Source: a virus
Length of the DNA: 64,000 bases
IMG/VR virus record: IMGVR_UViG_3300017917_001914
Location: 1 to 64,000 of that record
Reading direction: 5' to 3' (one strand)
In this document: positions 8,762 to 17,800 of the stretch, in pieces
Numbering within the stretch: the stretch's first letter is position 1
How the letters are laid out: each line of letters starts with the position of its first letter
Program-made: the position numbers and the translations under genes
Notes under the pieces: model-generated
The model's input: the letters and a program-made list of their open reading frames with translations, nothing else
Told to the model about the DNA's origin: nothing
The model's database searches: none

Positions 8762-9796
8762 ATGAAATTATGTGTTATAACTAATTACCAAAATAAAGGG
8801 TATATTAATGAAATTATTGCTTTTGATAAAATTTTAAATTCTTTGAGTATACCTCATAACGATGTTTATAATTTTAACTTACCTAATATAACTTACCAAA
8901 TAAATAAAACCTACACACACGCTTTAATATTTTTAGATTACAAAATTAGTAGTATTGAACTTTACAAACAATTTTTTAAAGAACTACAAATACCAAAAAT
9001 TTTTATAATAGATTCAATACCTCATCATAATAAAGAACTTAATGATGAGTTTATTAAGATAAACGTTAATGGGATGGTAAATAACTTTTGTGGATTACCA
9101 ATTAACTATCAGTTATTAATTTACGACAATTATGCCGATGGGTTTATATTTTTTAATGATAATGATGTAAATTTATTTCAAAGTTATTATCAATTAACCA
9201 AACCCAAACCCGCTTTAGTAATATCCCCACCTTTAGGTGATATTAAGGATATTAAAATAAATTTTGATAATATGACACCCAATAAAAATATTGGGTTTAA
9301 TGGGTATCCTTCATATCAATCCGGAATGTTTAATTTATTAAATCTAATTAAATTTAACCCAAAATATAATTTAAATTTATATGGTGCACATGGAAGAGAT
9401 GAGGTTTTAAATGAAATGATAGCTAACCATTTAACCTCAACAAGTAATAGGATTAGATTTAAAGGTAGATTGAAAAACGATGAAAAATTCTTTAAAGAAA
9501 ACTACATATATTCTAACTTATCAATATATGATACTTTTGATTATTATACTTTTTTTAGTTTATTAAATGGGTCAGTTCCAATTATTAGTAATACTTCGGG
9601 AACATCTTTATTTTTTAAATCGTATCCATTCATTGTTAATAATACGGTGGACTCAATGTCTAATGTGTTAGAAGTGATTAATACAACTTCTGTTAATGAC
9701 ATGAAAGAAATTTTAAATAATGCTCTTGAGGGTATTAAACATTTAAACAATGACAATGTTAGTCAACAATATATAAAATTTATAAATTCATTGTGA
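8762..9796 (+). CDS. GT-B-type glycosyltransferase (GT4-like)
   Basis: This is a 344-residue protein whose C-terminal half has the look of a GT4/GT-B donor-binding domain. There is an NIGFNGYPSY stretch, then strand-turn segments (LNLYGAHGRDE, RIRFKGRLKNDEKF) and SIYDTFDYYTFFSLLNGSVPIISN, which matches the place in GT4 enzymes where the acidic/Gly region contacts the nucleotide-sugar. The N-terminal half is less conserved. It is probably cytoplasmic and transfers a hexose-like sugar to an unknown acceptor. It lies between the fibre gene and a GT25-type gene, with its stop overlapping the next start (TGATG), so the two should be translationally coupled. Family level is moderately sure; donor and acceptor are unknown. 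Confidence 0.65.
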   Translation: MKLCVITNYQNKGYINEIIAFDKILNSLSIPHNDVYNFNLPNITYQINKTYTHALIFLDYKISSIELYKQFFKELQIPKIFIIDSIPHHNKELNDEFIKINVNGMVNNFCGLPINYQLLIYDNYADGFIFFNDNDVNLFQSYYQLTKPKPALVISPPLGDIKDIKINFDNMTPNKNIGFNGYPSYQSGMFNLLNLIKFNPKYNLNLYGAHGRDEVLNEMIANHLTSTSNRIRFKGRLKNDEKFFKENYIYSNLSIYDTFDYYTFFSLLNGSVPIISNTSGTSLFFKSYPFIVNNTVDSMSNVLEVINTTSVNDMKEILNNALEGIKHLNNDNVSQQYIKFINSL

Positions 9797-11127
9797 TGAA
9801 TAAACAATCAACATTAGGATTTGATAAGATATACGTAATAAATTTAAAACGTAGACCTGATAGAAAAGAGAACTTAATTAAAACCCTTCCGGGTCTTGAT
9901 TTAACATTTATTGAAGCGGTCGACGGTAATGAATTATCCGTTGAACAGTTAATAAAAGAAAAAAAACTTAACAAGTCATTTTTTGACCCTTGGGGTAAAG
10001 TGACTATGGGAATTTTTGCTTGTGCATTATCCCACAAAAAAGCGTGGGAACAAGCTTTAACAGATGGTGTTGAGACGGCATTGTTTTTAGAGGATGATGT
10101 GTATTTGACAATTCCTGTTTTAGAAAATGGTAATTTTACCCCTGAATATCAATCTATATTTGATGATATTCAAGAATACGATTGGGACTTGGTTCATTTA
10201 GGTAAAAAGACATCAGGACAAAGTGGTATTGATGTTAGTAAACATTTGGTGATTCCAAAATATAATACAAATTATAATGGTGCTCATTCGTATATTGCAA
10301 CAAGAGATATGATAAAAACAATGTCGGAAGAATATTGTCCAATTAGATATGCTGCAGACATTTATTTAGAACAATTTTACAATACTCATAATACTTTCAC
10401 ATTAAGTAAAAATTTGTTTAAACAGATTAGTGATAACTTTAGTGCGGAAAACGCTGACTCTGACACATATTACAATGAATATAGAGAAGGTGGTGGACGT
10501 GTTGGTCTTTCATTTGATGAAAATGGTAATGTTTTAAATAAGAAAATTGTGAACTACCTAAAACAACCTAAAGATATTATTGATAGATATGTTGAGTTAG
10601 TTTTAGATAAACCAAACTTTGGTATACAAAAATTTAACAAACCAAACTTTTTTGGAATAACAAAATTATTAACTTTTCTTTCTACTGAATTAGGTGATAA
10701 TGAAACGATGGTAGAGATTTATTCCCATTTTGGTGAACTAACTTTTTTCTTTGGTAGTTGTGGATTATTTAACAATATCTACGCAATTGACCCTTTATGT
10801 GGTGAAGATAGATTTAATATTGAAACCGAGACTACTTGGGACGATGTTAGAGTTGGATTCCACAGCAATACATATCATTTTAGAAACATATCTCATATTG
10901 AGAAAACTCCGGATGAGGTCTCTGAAGATTTTAGTAATGTCTCGTTTTTATTTATTAATAATCGAAACAATGGTGATGTAACATCATTAATTTCTCAATA
11001 TTATGATAAGATTAAAGATGACGGATATATTGGGGGTGATTGTTATGAAAAAATCAACATACCTAACGCTAAAGTATTTGATAACGGATATTGGGTCATT
11101 AAAAAAAATGAACTCTATTTAAATTAA
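9796..11127 (+). CDS. GT25-type glycosyltransferase fused to a class I methyltransferase-like domain
   Basis: The N-terminal ~200 residues match the GT25 (LPS/collagen glycosyltransferase) family: DKIYVINLKRRPDRKENLIKTL at the start, a conserved ALSHKKAWEQAL segment and ALFLEDDV as the acidic metal/nucleotide motif. Residues about 280-440 look like a Rossmann methyltransferase of the FkbM or Methyltransf_24 type (TMVEIYSHFGELTFFF, NIYAIDPLCGE, VSFLFINN, YYDKIKDDGYIGGDC). In that domain the usual Gly-rich SAM loop is altered to YSHFGE, so activity is uncertain. The ATG at 9796 overlaps the preceding stop; a GTG one codon upstream is possible but less likely. Some GT25 members glycosylate collagen hydroxylysine. 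The neighbouring collagen-like fibre makes it a plausible acceptor, but this is inference. Confidence 0.75.
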   Translation: MNKQSTLGFDKIYVINLKRRPDRKENLIKTLPGLDLTFIEAVDGNELSVEQLIKEKKLNKSFFDPWGKVTMGIFACALSHKKAWEQALTDGVETALFLEDDVYLTIPVLENGNFTPEYQSIFDDIQEYDWDLVHLGKKTSGQSGIDVSKHLVIPKYNTNYNGAHSYIATRDMIKTMSEEYCPIRYAADIYLEQFYNTHNTFTLSKNLFKQISDNFSAENADSDTYYNEYREGGGRVGLSFDENGNVLNKKIVNYLKQPKDIIDRYVELVLDKPNFGIQKFNKPNFFGITKLLTFLSTELGDNETMVEIYSHFGELTFFFGSCGLFNNIYAIDPLCGEDRFNIETETTWDDVRVGFHSNTYHFRNISHIEKTPDEVSEDFSNVSFLFINNRNNGDVTSLISQYYDKIKDDGYIGGDCYEKINIPNAKVFDNGYWVIKKNELYLN

Positions 11128-11153
11128 AAAACCCTCATACGAGGGTTTTTTTT
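11126..11153. terminator. bidirectional terminator between convergent genes
   Basis: AAAAACCCTC, loop ATAC, GAGGGTTTTT lies exactly between the convergent stops at 11127 (+) and 11152 (-). A/T runs on both sides allow it to act on both strands. Confidence 0.85.
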
Positions 11154-12027
11154 ATTGTTGGTCTATTGCGTCTACTATTTTCTGAATATCAAAAACTTCG
11201 TATAAGTCATTATAAGGTATTGAACTGATGTCTTGGAATAAAAGATATTTAGAATAATGTGGATGATTTAAATCAGGTGTTTTTGTTGGTTCATTTGCCA
11301 TAATATTATTATGAATATCAAATCCAAATACTTTAGGATTAGTCCCAACCCAAGTAACAACTGATGGTAAATTTAAAGCTGTGGCGATGTGCATTACACT
11401 ACTATCAATCAATAATCTTTTTGTTGACATACTTAACAACACCGCAATACTTCTGAAAGAATCTAACGCTTGGAATGTGTTTTCATAAGTAATTTGGTCT
11501 TCTCTCTTAACGTGTAAGATTGCATAATCTTTAGCATAATGATTAATAATATCTTGCATTATTGGTTGAGGAATATCTCTTGTCCAACTATACTTTAAAG
11601 GTTGATTAAATGCCCCACCATGTGGTTGAATAACCATAATTGGTTTGTCTAATTTGTAAAACGATTCAAAGTATTGTTTTTCAGCTTTAGTAATAAACAA
11701 CTCCGGTTTTTCTCCATCATAATTTAAACCATACATTTCACACCATAATTGAATAAGATGTTTTTCTTCGGTAATATAACTTGAGGTTGTGTATGGGTCA
11801 GACACAAATACTTTAGCTTCTTTACCCATAATGTATTTTTCATATATTCCACTCATTGTTTCATGAGTTAATACTTTATTAACATTTGGATTACCAATAA
11901 AGACATCCGGATAACTACTAACAACAATTATGTTAGCTTTACTATATTGTTTTTTTATAGATTTTAATACTGCGGTTGCCATGATATTCTTACCAAGTCC
12001 CCCATCGATTTGAAATATTACATTCAT
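11152..12027 (-). CDS. GT9-like (heptosyltransferase-family) glycosyltransferase
   Basis: This 291-residue protein has the GT-B plan of ADP-heptose:LPS heptosyltransferases. FQIDGGLGKNIMATAVLKSIKKQ is the N-terminal Gly-rich acceptor-side loop, PDVFIGNPNVNKVL follows, and the donor-side half ends in LLIDSSVMHIATALNLPSVVTWVGTNP, the S-G/S-x-x-H-x-A region of the family. It is the last gene of the minus-strand operon, starting one base after the DUF2061 stop. The donor may be ADP-heptose or another nucleotide sugar taken from the host. It is at or slightly under the usual length for the family (about 320-350). Confidence 0.75.
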   Translation of the reverse strand: MNVIFQIDGGLGKNIMATAVLKSIKKQYSKANIIVVSSYPDVFIGNPNVNKVLTHETMSGIYEKYIMGKEAKVFVSDPYTTSSYITEEKHLIQLWCEMYGLNYDGEKPELFITKAEKQYFESFYKLDKPIMVIQPHGGAFNQPLKYSWTRDIPQPIMQDIINHYAKDYAILHVKREDQITYENTFQALDSFRSIAVLLSMSTKRLLIDSSVMHIATALNLPSVVTWVGTNPKVFGFDIHNNIMANEPTKTPDLNHPHYSKYLLFQDISSIPYNDLYEVFDIQKIVDAIDQQ

Positions 12028-12028
12028 A

Positions 12029-12247
12029 TTATTCTTTATTTTCTTTTAATCCAAATTTTATCCATTTATACCACACTCTTTCATGTAGGAAATATATTAA
12101 TGGTTTTATACATAATTCTGTCAATCCAATACTACCTGAAACCCAAAAATTACCTGTAAATAGGTAAGAGATTAAACAGGTTTGTAATGTCCCTAACATT
12201 CTATAACTTATGGCTTTACCTACGTGTCTTTTTACTTCTACTTTCAT
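12029..12247 (-). CDS. DUF2061 small membrane protein
   Basis: A 72-residue protein matches DUF2061: a basic N-terminus (KRHVGKAISYRMLGT), a hydrophobic segment TCLISYLFTGNFWVSGSIG, a second hydrophobic stretch and the ending ERVWYKW. In bacteria this family is often found beside or fused to APS kinase, and here cysC lies two genes upstream. A role in holding the sulfate-activation enzymes at the membrane is possible but unproven. Its start abuts the stop of the upstream gene. Confidence 0.8.
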   Translation of the reverse strand: MKVEVKRHVGKAISYRMLGTLQTCLISYLFTGNFWVSGSIGLTELCIKPLIYFLHERVWYKWIKFGLKENKE

Positions 12248-12480
12248 TATCTAACAATTACTACATCACCTTTCCAAATTACCTCATTTGCTGTACAGCT
12301 AAGGTGGTGTTTATCCACATCTGTGTTTCTTGATGGGTCATATACAATATCTCTTGTTGTATGTGGTGGTATTTCAAAAATTACATTTGATGCAACGTTT
12401 TCAACACCATCAATTAATATTCTCCAAAACAAGTGATTATCATCACAAAGTGTATTATATCTTAATTTAACATCAATCAT
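12247..12480 (-). CDS. small unknown protein of the sulfation operon
   Basis: A 77-residue protein that I cannot assign. It is predicted to be beta-rich (LFWRILIDGVENV, NVIFEIPPHTTRDIVYD, CTANEVIWKGDVVIV), with a DKHHLSC stretch that could bind metal. It overlaps the nucleotidyltransferase stop by four bases and ends where the DUF2061 gene begins, so it is co-translated with them. Its tight coupling suggests an accessory to the adjacent nucleotidyltransferase or APS kinase. Confidence 0.6.
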   Translation of the reverse strand: MIDVKLRYNTLCDDNHLFWRILIDGVENVASNVIFEIPPHTTRDIVYDPSRNTDVDKHHLSCTANEVIWKGDVVIVR

Positions 12481-12887
12481 AACTTACCTTCTTTTTTCAT
12501 TTGTTCTCTAATCTTTGTTGCTGATATATCGTGAATTTCTTGTGGTGGAATATGTTCGATAATATCATATCCAACACCTCTACCAAACTCAATTGAACAA
12601 ATATCAGGAATAACCATCACTTTAACTCTTTCTTCTTCTGAATAAAAGTTTGAGATGTTCTCTCTAACTTGTTCTGCGGTAAACGGATTTTTCTCGTCCG
12701 GTTGTATATCTCTTATACAGATTAAAACATTCTTACCCTCATCCATTGCTCTTTTAAACAATTCTTGGTGTCCCAAATGTAATGGTTGCCATCTACCAAC
12801 AAACATCGCAAATTGACCATCCTTTGATGGTAATGATGAACCTACGTGTATTTTTTTACTCCAATTTTCCATTTTGTTTATATTCAT
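12477..12887 (-). CDS. NadM/cytidylyltransferase-like nucleotidyltransferase
   Basis: This 136-residue protein belongs to the HxGH nucleotidyltransferase superfamily. It shows FVGRWQPLHLGHQELFKRA (the GRFQPxHxGH motif), then NPFTAEQVRENI, close to the NPFTxGER of NadM-type NMN adenylyltransferases, and near the C-terminus ISATKIREQ (the ISxTxxR motif). It is shorter than cellular NadM (about 170). The reaction is transfer of an AMP or CMP moiety from NTP, with an unknown acceptor here. Its 32-base overlap with the APS kinase start region shows tight coupling, so a sulfate or sugar adenylylation role must be considered. It lacks the ATP-sulfurylase core motifs I would expect. Confidence 0.75.
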   Translation of the reverse strand: MNINKMENWSKKIHVGSSLPSKDGQFAMFVGRWQPLHLGHQELFKRAMDEGKNVLICIRDIQPDEKNPFTAEQVRENISNFYSEEERVKVMVIPDICSIEFGRGVGYDIIEHIPPQEIHDISATKIREQMKKEGKL

Positions 12888-13314
12888 AAATTTTTTGAGT
12901 TATTTTTCCTATTGAAATTTGTTCTATAACATTTGTTGTATCCACATCCACAAAGTTTTCTGTTGGTGGTTCATAGTTAGATACGTGATAATCTTCTCTA
13001 CCTCTAATATCTTGGGTGTGAACATAAAACTCTAAAACATTATGTTTGTTTTTAAATTCATCACGTTGGTCTTTATAAGGTGATACTAATGAAACTATCA
13101 CATCAAAACCTTTAGAATCTAAAAATAATGAGATATCTTGAGCTTTCTCAATATTTTTTCTTCTTCCGGCTTCAGAGTAATCTTTGTTTTGAAAGACATC
13201 TCTAATATCGTCCCCATCTACAAGTATTGTATTACTTGGGTGTAGATAATCTTTAAGTTGTTTTGCTAATGTGGTCTTACCTGCTCCGGGTTGACCTGTA
13301 AACCAATATATCAT
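12856..13314 (-). CDS. cysC: adenylylsulfate (APS) kinase
   Basis: This 152-residue kinase would phosphorylate APS with ATP to give PAPS, the sulfate donor of sulfotransferases. The Walker A loop is FTGQPGAGKTT (residues 5-15), LVDGDDIRD follows at 31-39, then YSEAGRRKNIEKAQ at 46-59 (the family's FSxxDRxENIRR region) and VIVSLVSPYKDQRDEF. The C-terminal lid after HTQDIRGRED is shorter than in bacterial CysC, and the FTGID segment is diverged to YHVSNYEPP. The gene sits between the sulfotransferase and the nucleotidyltransferase in one operon, which supports local PAPS supply for sulfation. No obvious ATP sulfurylase is in the window, so APS would come from the host. Confidence 0.85.
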   Translation of the reverse strand: MIYWFTGQPGAGKTTLAKQLKDYLHPSNTILVDGDDIRDVFQNKDYSEAGRRKNIEKAQDISLFLDSKGFDVIVSLVSPYKDQRDEFKNKHNVLEFYVHTQDIRGREDYHVSNYEPPTENFVDVDTTNVIEQISIGKITQKIYEYKQNGKLE

Positions 13315-13326
13315 AATTAAAATTTT

Positions 13327-14148
13327 TTATACATATCCAAAATAATCATAAAACCATTTATAATGATTTTTAATGTTCATTGAAATTTCATAACCTAACA
13401 CTTCCATATAATCATCCGGTTTTCTTTCAAATTTAGGTCTTAATTGATGGTCACCAAATATACCATGTATCCTATCATCTTCATGTGTTAATTGAGAAAT
13501 ATTCTCAAAGTCATGTCCTTCATAATATGGTAATTCTAAATAATTGTAAATTCTACTCATTTCTTCTTCCGGATTACTCATTAAATCTTCATAACGAATG
13601 AATAACATTTTTTCGGCAATACCTTGTTGTATAATGTCCTGTAATCGGTCAATTGCAACACCAACAGGAATACCACTCGCCCAAATATCAACACGTTTGT
13701 TTAAGGTTGTGCCAACTAATTGAGATGGGTTTTGAATCCCATTTTCTCTATGAGGATTTTTACGGAAATTTTTTTCCATAGAAGAATAGATGGCTCTAAT
13801 GTCTCTAACCATACAAATAATTTTTGGTTCAAAGTCTAACATTTCTAATAAACCATAATTAATACCCCACTCTCTACTTTTATCCATAACGATTGGTTTA
13901 TCTGTTAATCGTTTGAAATACCCTTGCATTCCGTCTTTACAGAAATCAACAAACGCTTTGGTCATTTCATCTTGGTCTTGGGCTTGAAAAGCTTGAGAAT
14001 GATTGTAGTTGTTTTTACATGCAATAACAAAATCAACTAAACCGGATGTTGGTGTAGAATAAATTTCAGGGTTTTGTGCTAACAAGTTTTGTATAAGTGT
14101 ACTACCACTTCTTGGTAGTGATGAGTTAAAAAATATTTTTTTCATCAA
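13327..14148 (-). CDS. PAPS-dependent sulfotransferase
   Basis: This 273-residue enzyme would transfer sulfate from PAPS to a hydroxyl or amine acceptor. The N-terminal FFNSSLPRSGSTLIQNLLAQNP is the 5'-phosphosulfate loop of the sulfotransferase superfamily (SxPRSGST). Around residues 115-130 the segment MVRDIRAIYSSMEKNFR is the 3'-phosphate-binding RDxRxxxxS motif, and VMDKSREW fits the preceding strand. LFIRYEDLMSNPEEEMSRIYNYLELP is the usual RYEDL region. The length is normal. It lies 12 bases upstream of cysC in the same operon. Likely substrates are sugars placed by the neighbouring glycosyltransferases, either on virion proteins or on a host surface glycan. Confidence 0.88.
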   Translation of the reverse strand: MMKKIFFNSSLPRSGSTLIQNLLAQNPEIYSTPTSGLVDFVIACKNNYNHSQAFQAQDQDEMTKAFVDFCKDGMQGYFKRLTDKPIVMDKSREWGINYGLLEMLDFEPKIICMVRDIRAIYSSMEKNFRKNPHRENGIQNPSQLVGTTLNKRVDIWASGIPVGVAIDRLQDIIQQGIAEKMLFIRYEDLMSNPEEEMSRIYNYLELPYYEGHDFENISQLTHEDDRIHGIFGDHQLRPKFERKPDDYMEVLGYEISMNIKNHYKWFYDYFGYV

Positions 14149-14149
14149 A

Positions 14150-14827
14150 TTAAATATTATATATGTGTATTATTACTTCTGTGTAATGTTCTATGAATTC
14201 ATCTGTCATTAAATTCCATTTAATGTTTACACCATCAATAGAGTATACCTCAACATTTATAAAATATTGTAAGTAAGTATTTCTAAAGTGTTTGAATTTT
14301 TCTTTTAAAATAGGGTCACCTAAATGCCATTCTCCGGCAATTTTTTTAACATTATTTTTAATGAATTCAAAATTTTCATCGTTAAAAATATCATATTCAC
14401 CACCTTCACAATCTGTTTTTAAAAAATTGATAGTTTCAAGATTGTATAGTTCACAAAGTTTTTTAAAGGTTATACCTTCCATTTGTTTTGCACCACCATA
14501 AATGTAATCACCATCAGTATATGTGTCGGTATTTGAAATACCTTTCAATATTGGTGTAACCGGATAACCGATTGTATTTTTAACTAATGTTGGAAATTCA
14601 TATTCACTTGGTTCAATACAATAAACGTGTTTTGGTTTTTTGGATAAAATACTATAAGTAAATGGCCCAACACTTGCACCAAAATCAACAACAATATCAC
14701 CTTCAGAAACTTCAAAGAATTTTTCATAAATTCTTTCAACAAATGTTTCTTGTGTAATTAGTTCTTTATGAAAGAGACCTTCTTCGGTCTGTCCCATCCA
14801 ACCCCAATCAAAATTATTGTAATCCAT
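14150..14827 (-). CDS. FkbM-family methyltransferase
   Basis: A 225-residue SAM-dependent O-methyltransferase. VVDFGASVGPFTYSIL is motif I, VYCIEPSEYEFPTLVKN is the acidic end of strand 2, and NFLKTDCEGGEYDIF is the FkbM-typical LKID-x-EG-x-E motif (here TDCEGGE). FkbM enzymes often methylate sugar hydroxyls. Its ATG overlaps the stop of the 1447-residue gene by one base, and its stop is one base from the sulfotransferase start. Capping of glycans by methylation is the likely role. Confidence 0.85.
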   Translation of the reverse strand: MDYNNFDWGWMGQTEEGLFHKELITQETFVERIYEKFFEVSEGDIVVDFGASVGPFTYSILSKKPKHVYCIEPSEYEFPTLVKNTIGYPVTPILKGISNTDTYTDGDYIYGGAKQMEGITFKKLCELYNLETINFLKTDCEGGEYDIFNDENFEFIKNNVKKIAGEWHLGDPILKEKFKHFRNTYLQYFINVEVYSIDGVNIKWNLMTDEFIEHYTEVIIHIYNI

Positions 14828-17800
14828 TATAGTAAATGTTGAATTTGTTGTATTACCATTTCAGGTGTTATTGATTTATGACATTCAAATTGTTTTTCAG
14901 TTCCTTTATTAACAGGACACCAATTCCAATCACCCTTATCAAAGGTAAACTCAGGTTTATTCCAACATCCGTTACAAACTGAATGATTTACAATTCTAGT
15001 ACAATTAAACATAAACTCATGCTCCTCATTTGTAAAGTTAGAAATCATAACAACTTGTTTACCTAATCCCCAAGCTAACCAAGATAAACCGCTGGATAAT
15101 CCGATAAAAAATTCACTATGGTGAATAACATTCATTGTATGATGAATTGATGTATTTTTAATCTTGTTTGCATTTTCAAACGGATTATCTTCTTTGGATA
15201 CGTTTATTACTTTATATCCTAAACCATGAAGATAGTTGATTAATACTTGCCAACCTTCTCTTGTCCAAAATTTACAACCTGCCGTTGAATTAGTTGCTAT
15301 GGTAACATATTTCTTTTGATAAGGTCTTGGGTGAATAGTGTTATGTATATTAGGTTTAATCTCTTTAAATTCTAATCCTAATATGTTGGTAATTGTCTGT
15401 TGTAATGGGATTGTGTTTGGTAATACAGGTTCTTTATCGGTATTGTAAAACCATCCGATAGTATACATAGCATAAAGATTATGTACTGTTGTTCCCGGAA
15501 CAACAAATTCAATTTCAGAATATTCATTTTCAAATAAATGATTCCAAAAAGTGGATACAATAACTTTACAATTATGTTTCTTTTTAAATTCTAAAACATA
15601 TGGAATCCAAGCAATTGAATCCCCTAAAGATTTACTATCGAAAGATATGTAAACTCTTTTATTTGTTAAGTCCATCGTGTTATCATAGATTACCTCATTA
15701 TCTCGAGTAACAACTGCTCTCCATTTGGTGTAATAACTTCTATTTAATTTAACCCAATGATTTGGTTTTATGGTATTTTCATAATGACAAACACCTTTTT
15801 CATCAAAGAATTTTACATTATAATCTTTGTCTCCCGTTCCTTTTATTTCTAAGAATGGTTCTTTAACAAAATGTTGAAATATTTGTACTTCATTATCTAT
15901 CATCGTTTGTTTTTTAATTGGTTCGTTTAATATTTTTTGGTATAACTCGTAATTTTTTTCTGCAAACTCTTTTATGGTATATTTTGGAAATTCATAATAA
16001 ATTTCATCTTTAATTAAATCCAAAAGTTGGTTTTTCATATCAAAAATATCTCCGGATATTTGTTTAATGTAAGGTGTGAACATATCCATATATTGAGGTA
16101 AGTTTCTTGCTAAAATTTTTAGTCCATAAGAAATTCCTTCTCTTAATACCAGTGGATTACATTCCCAAGTTGAGTTAAACATTAGAACATCAGCAGCACA
16201 CATAAATTCACTAACATTATCCTTTTCACCCCATACTCTAACATTGCTTGGTAAATCATTCATAATTGGCTCCCAATATTCTTGGAAGTTAGGTGCTTGA
16301 TTTCCTATGAAATGAAATTCTAATTCTGGGTAAATACCCTCAACCAATCTTGCAATTTCAACACCTTCACCTTGATTTTTACCTGATGTCCACAATCCAA
16401 CATTTATGATGTGAATTTTGTTTGGGTCTAAACCTAACTTTTCTTTATTGGTTTCTTTAGATATTACTATTGTTGGGTTATATGGAAATTCAATTACTTC
16501 ACCATATGATGGCATGTTCATAAAGGTCACTTCTTTATGGAAAGGAGAACAAAACGCATATGCTTCAGGATGGAATATTTTTTCACTATCCGGTTGAAAT
16601 ATTACATTATGACAAGTTTCAACAACTCTCCATGTTCGGTCATTTTTATAAATAAAATTCATTAAGTCATTTGATAGTTTGTTGTGAGCGTCAAACGCCT
16701 CAATCATTTCATCTAAGTGAATTACATCAAAATAATTCTCTTCAATAATTTTCTTTAACTCATTTTTATCTTGACCTAATGTCCAATAATGTGTTGGTGG
16801 TATTAGTTCTTTGATTTTATTTCTTTGTACCACATAATGGTCACTATGGTTTGAATATTCAACAACAAATAGTTCTACCTTCTCACTATATAAACCTAAT
16901 AATGATTCGATTCGTTTTAATAAGAATGATGGCATTCCTCCGGTTGATAGGTGTGGTGCCAAAAATAAAACTCTAATTTTTTCTTTATGATGATTTTTTA
17001 TTTTAGATATTATTTTACCCATTTCTAAAATGTTTTTTTCACCGTGAATAAATAATAAGTCATCTTTTTTATTTGGTATTTTAACCCATAAACTTTCTTC
17101 ATTAATATTATAGTTTGAATAGATTTTATCTATCAATTCTAAATTTCCATTAGCATAAATGTAAGGTAATCCATCAAATATTAATTTTTTCCATAATAAA
17201 ACATTTAAGATAGTTTCTTCATTATATGCCGCATAATATGGAATATCATTTAATACTTCAGGGTGAATACACATTTGATACCACTCATAAAGAAAATCAG
17301 TACATTTTTCATTGGCAACATAATAACCTGTCTGTCTATATTTTTGTCTAACATATTGATTAACATTAAATAATTCACACGCCGGATGTTCTAATGTTGT
17401 CGACATATCTTCTCTAGTCATTGCACCACCTCTTTCACCTATGTGTAGAAAATCATAAATTCCCTCAACAAAATATGGATAATCTTTTGTGTTATCATAT
17501 AAGTCAAAAATTTTATCAACATATGGTGTTGCAATGGAATCACAATCAACAAATGCAACCATTTTAGAGTATTTAGACAATACATCTTTAGTGATTAAAG
17601 GTTTTTGTACTAAAATATTATATATGGTTTTGTTAGTTCTATTAATGTAAAAATTATCACCCTCTTGAATATATCGTTCCGTGTTATCGTCGACTAAATT
17701 TAAATTCCACATTATGGTTGCAACATCTTTAATTCCAACCATTTTGTTTGAGTTAATAAGGTATAAAAATATTGGTAAGTCACTATATTCTCGGATTGAT

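Noticed and set aside
12477-12887. ATP sulfurylase for the sulfation operon
   Set aside because: HLGH, NPFTAEQ and ISATKIR fit NadM-type nucleotidyltransferases. The protein is far too short, and the RNP/HRGHE and GRDHAG-type motifs of ATP sulfurylase are missing.
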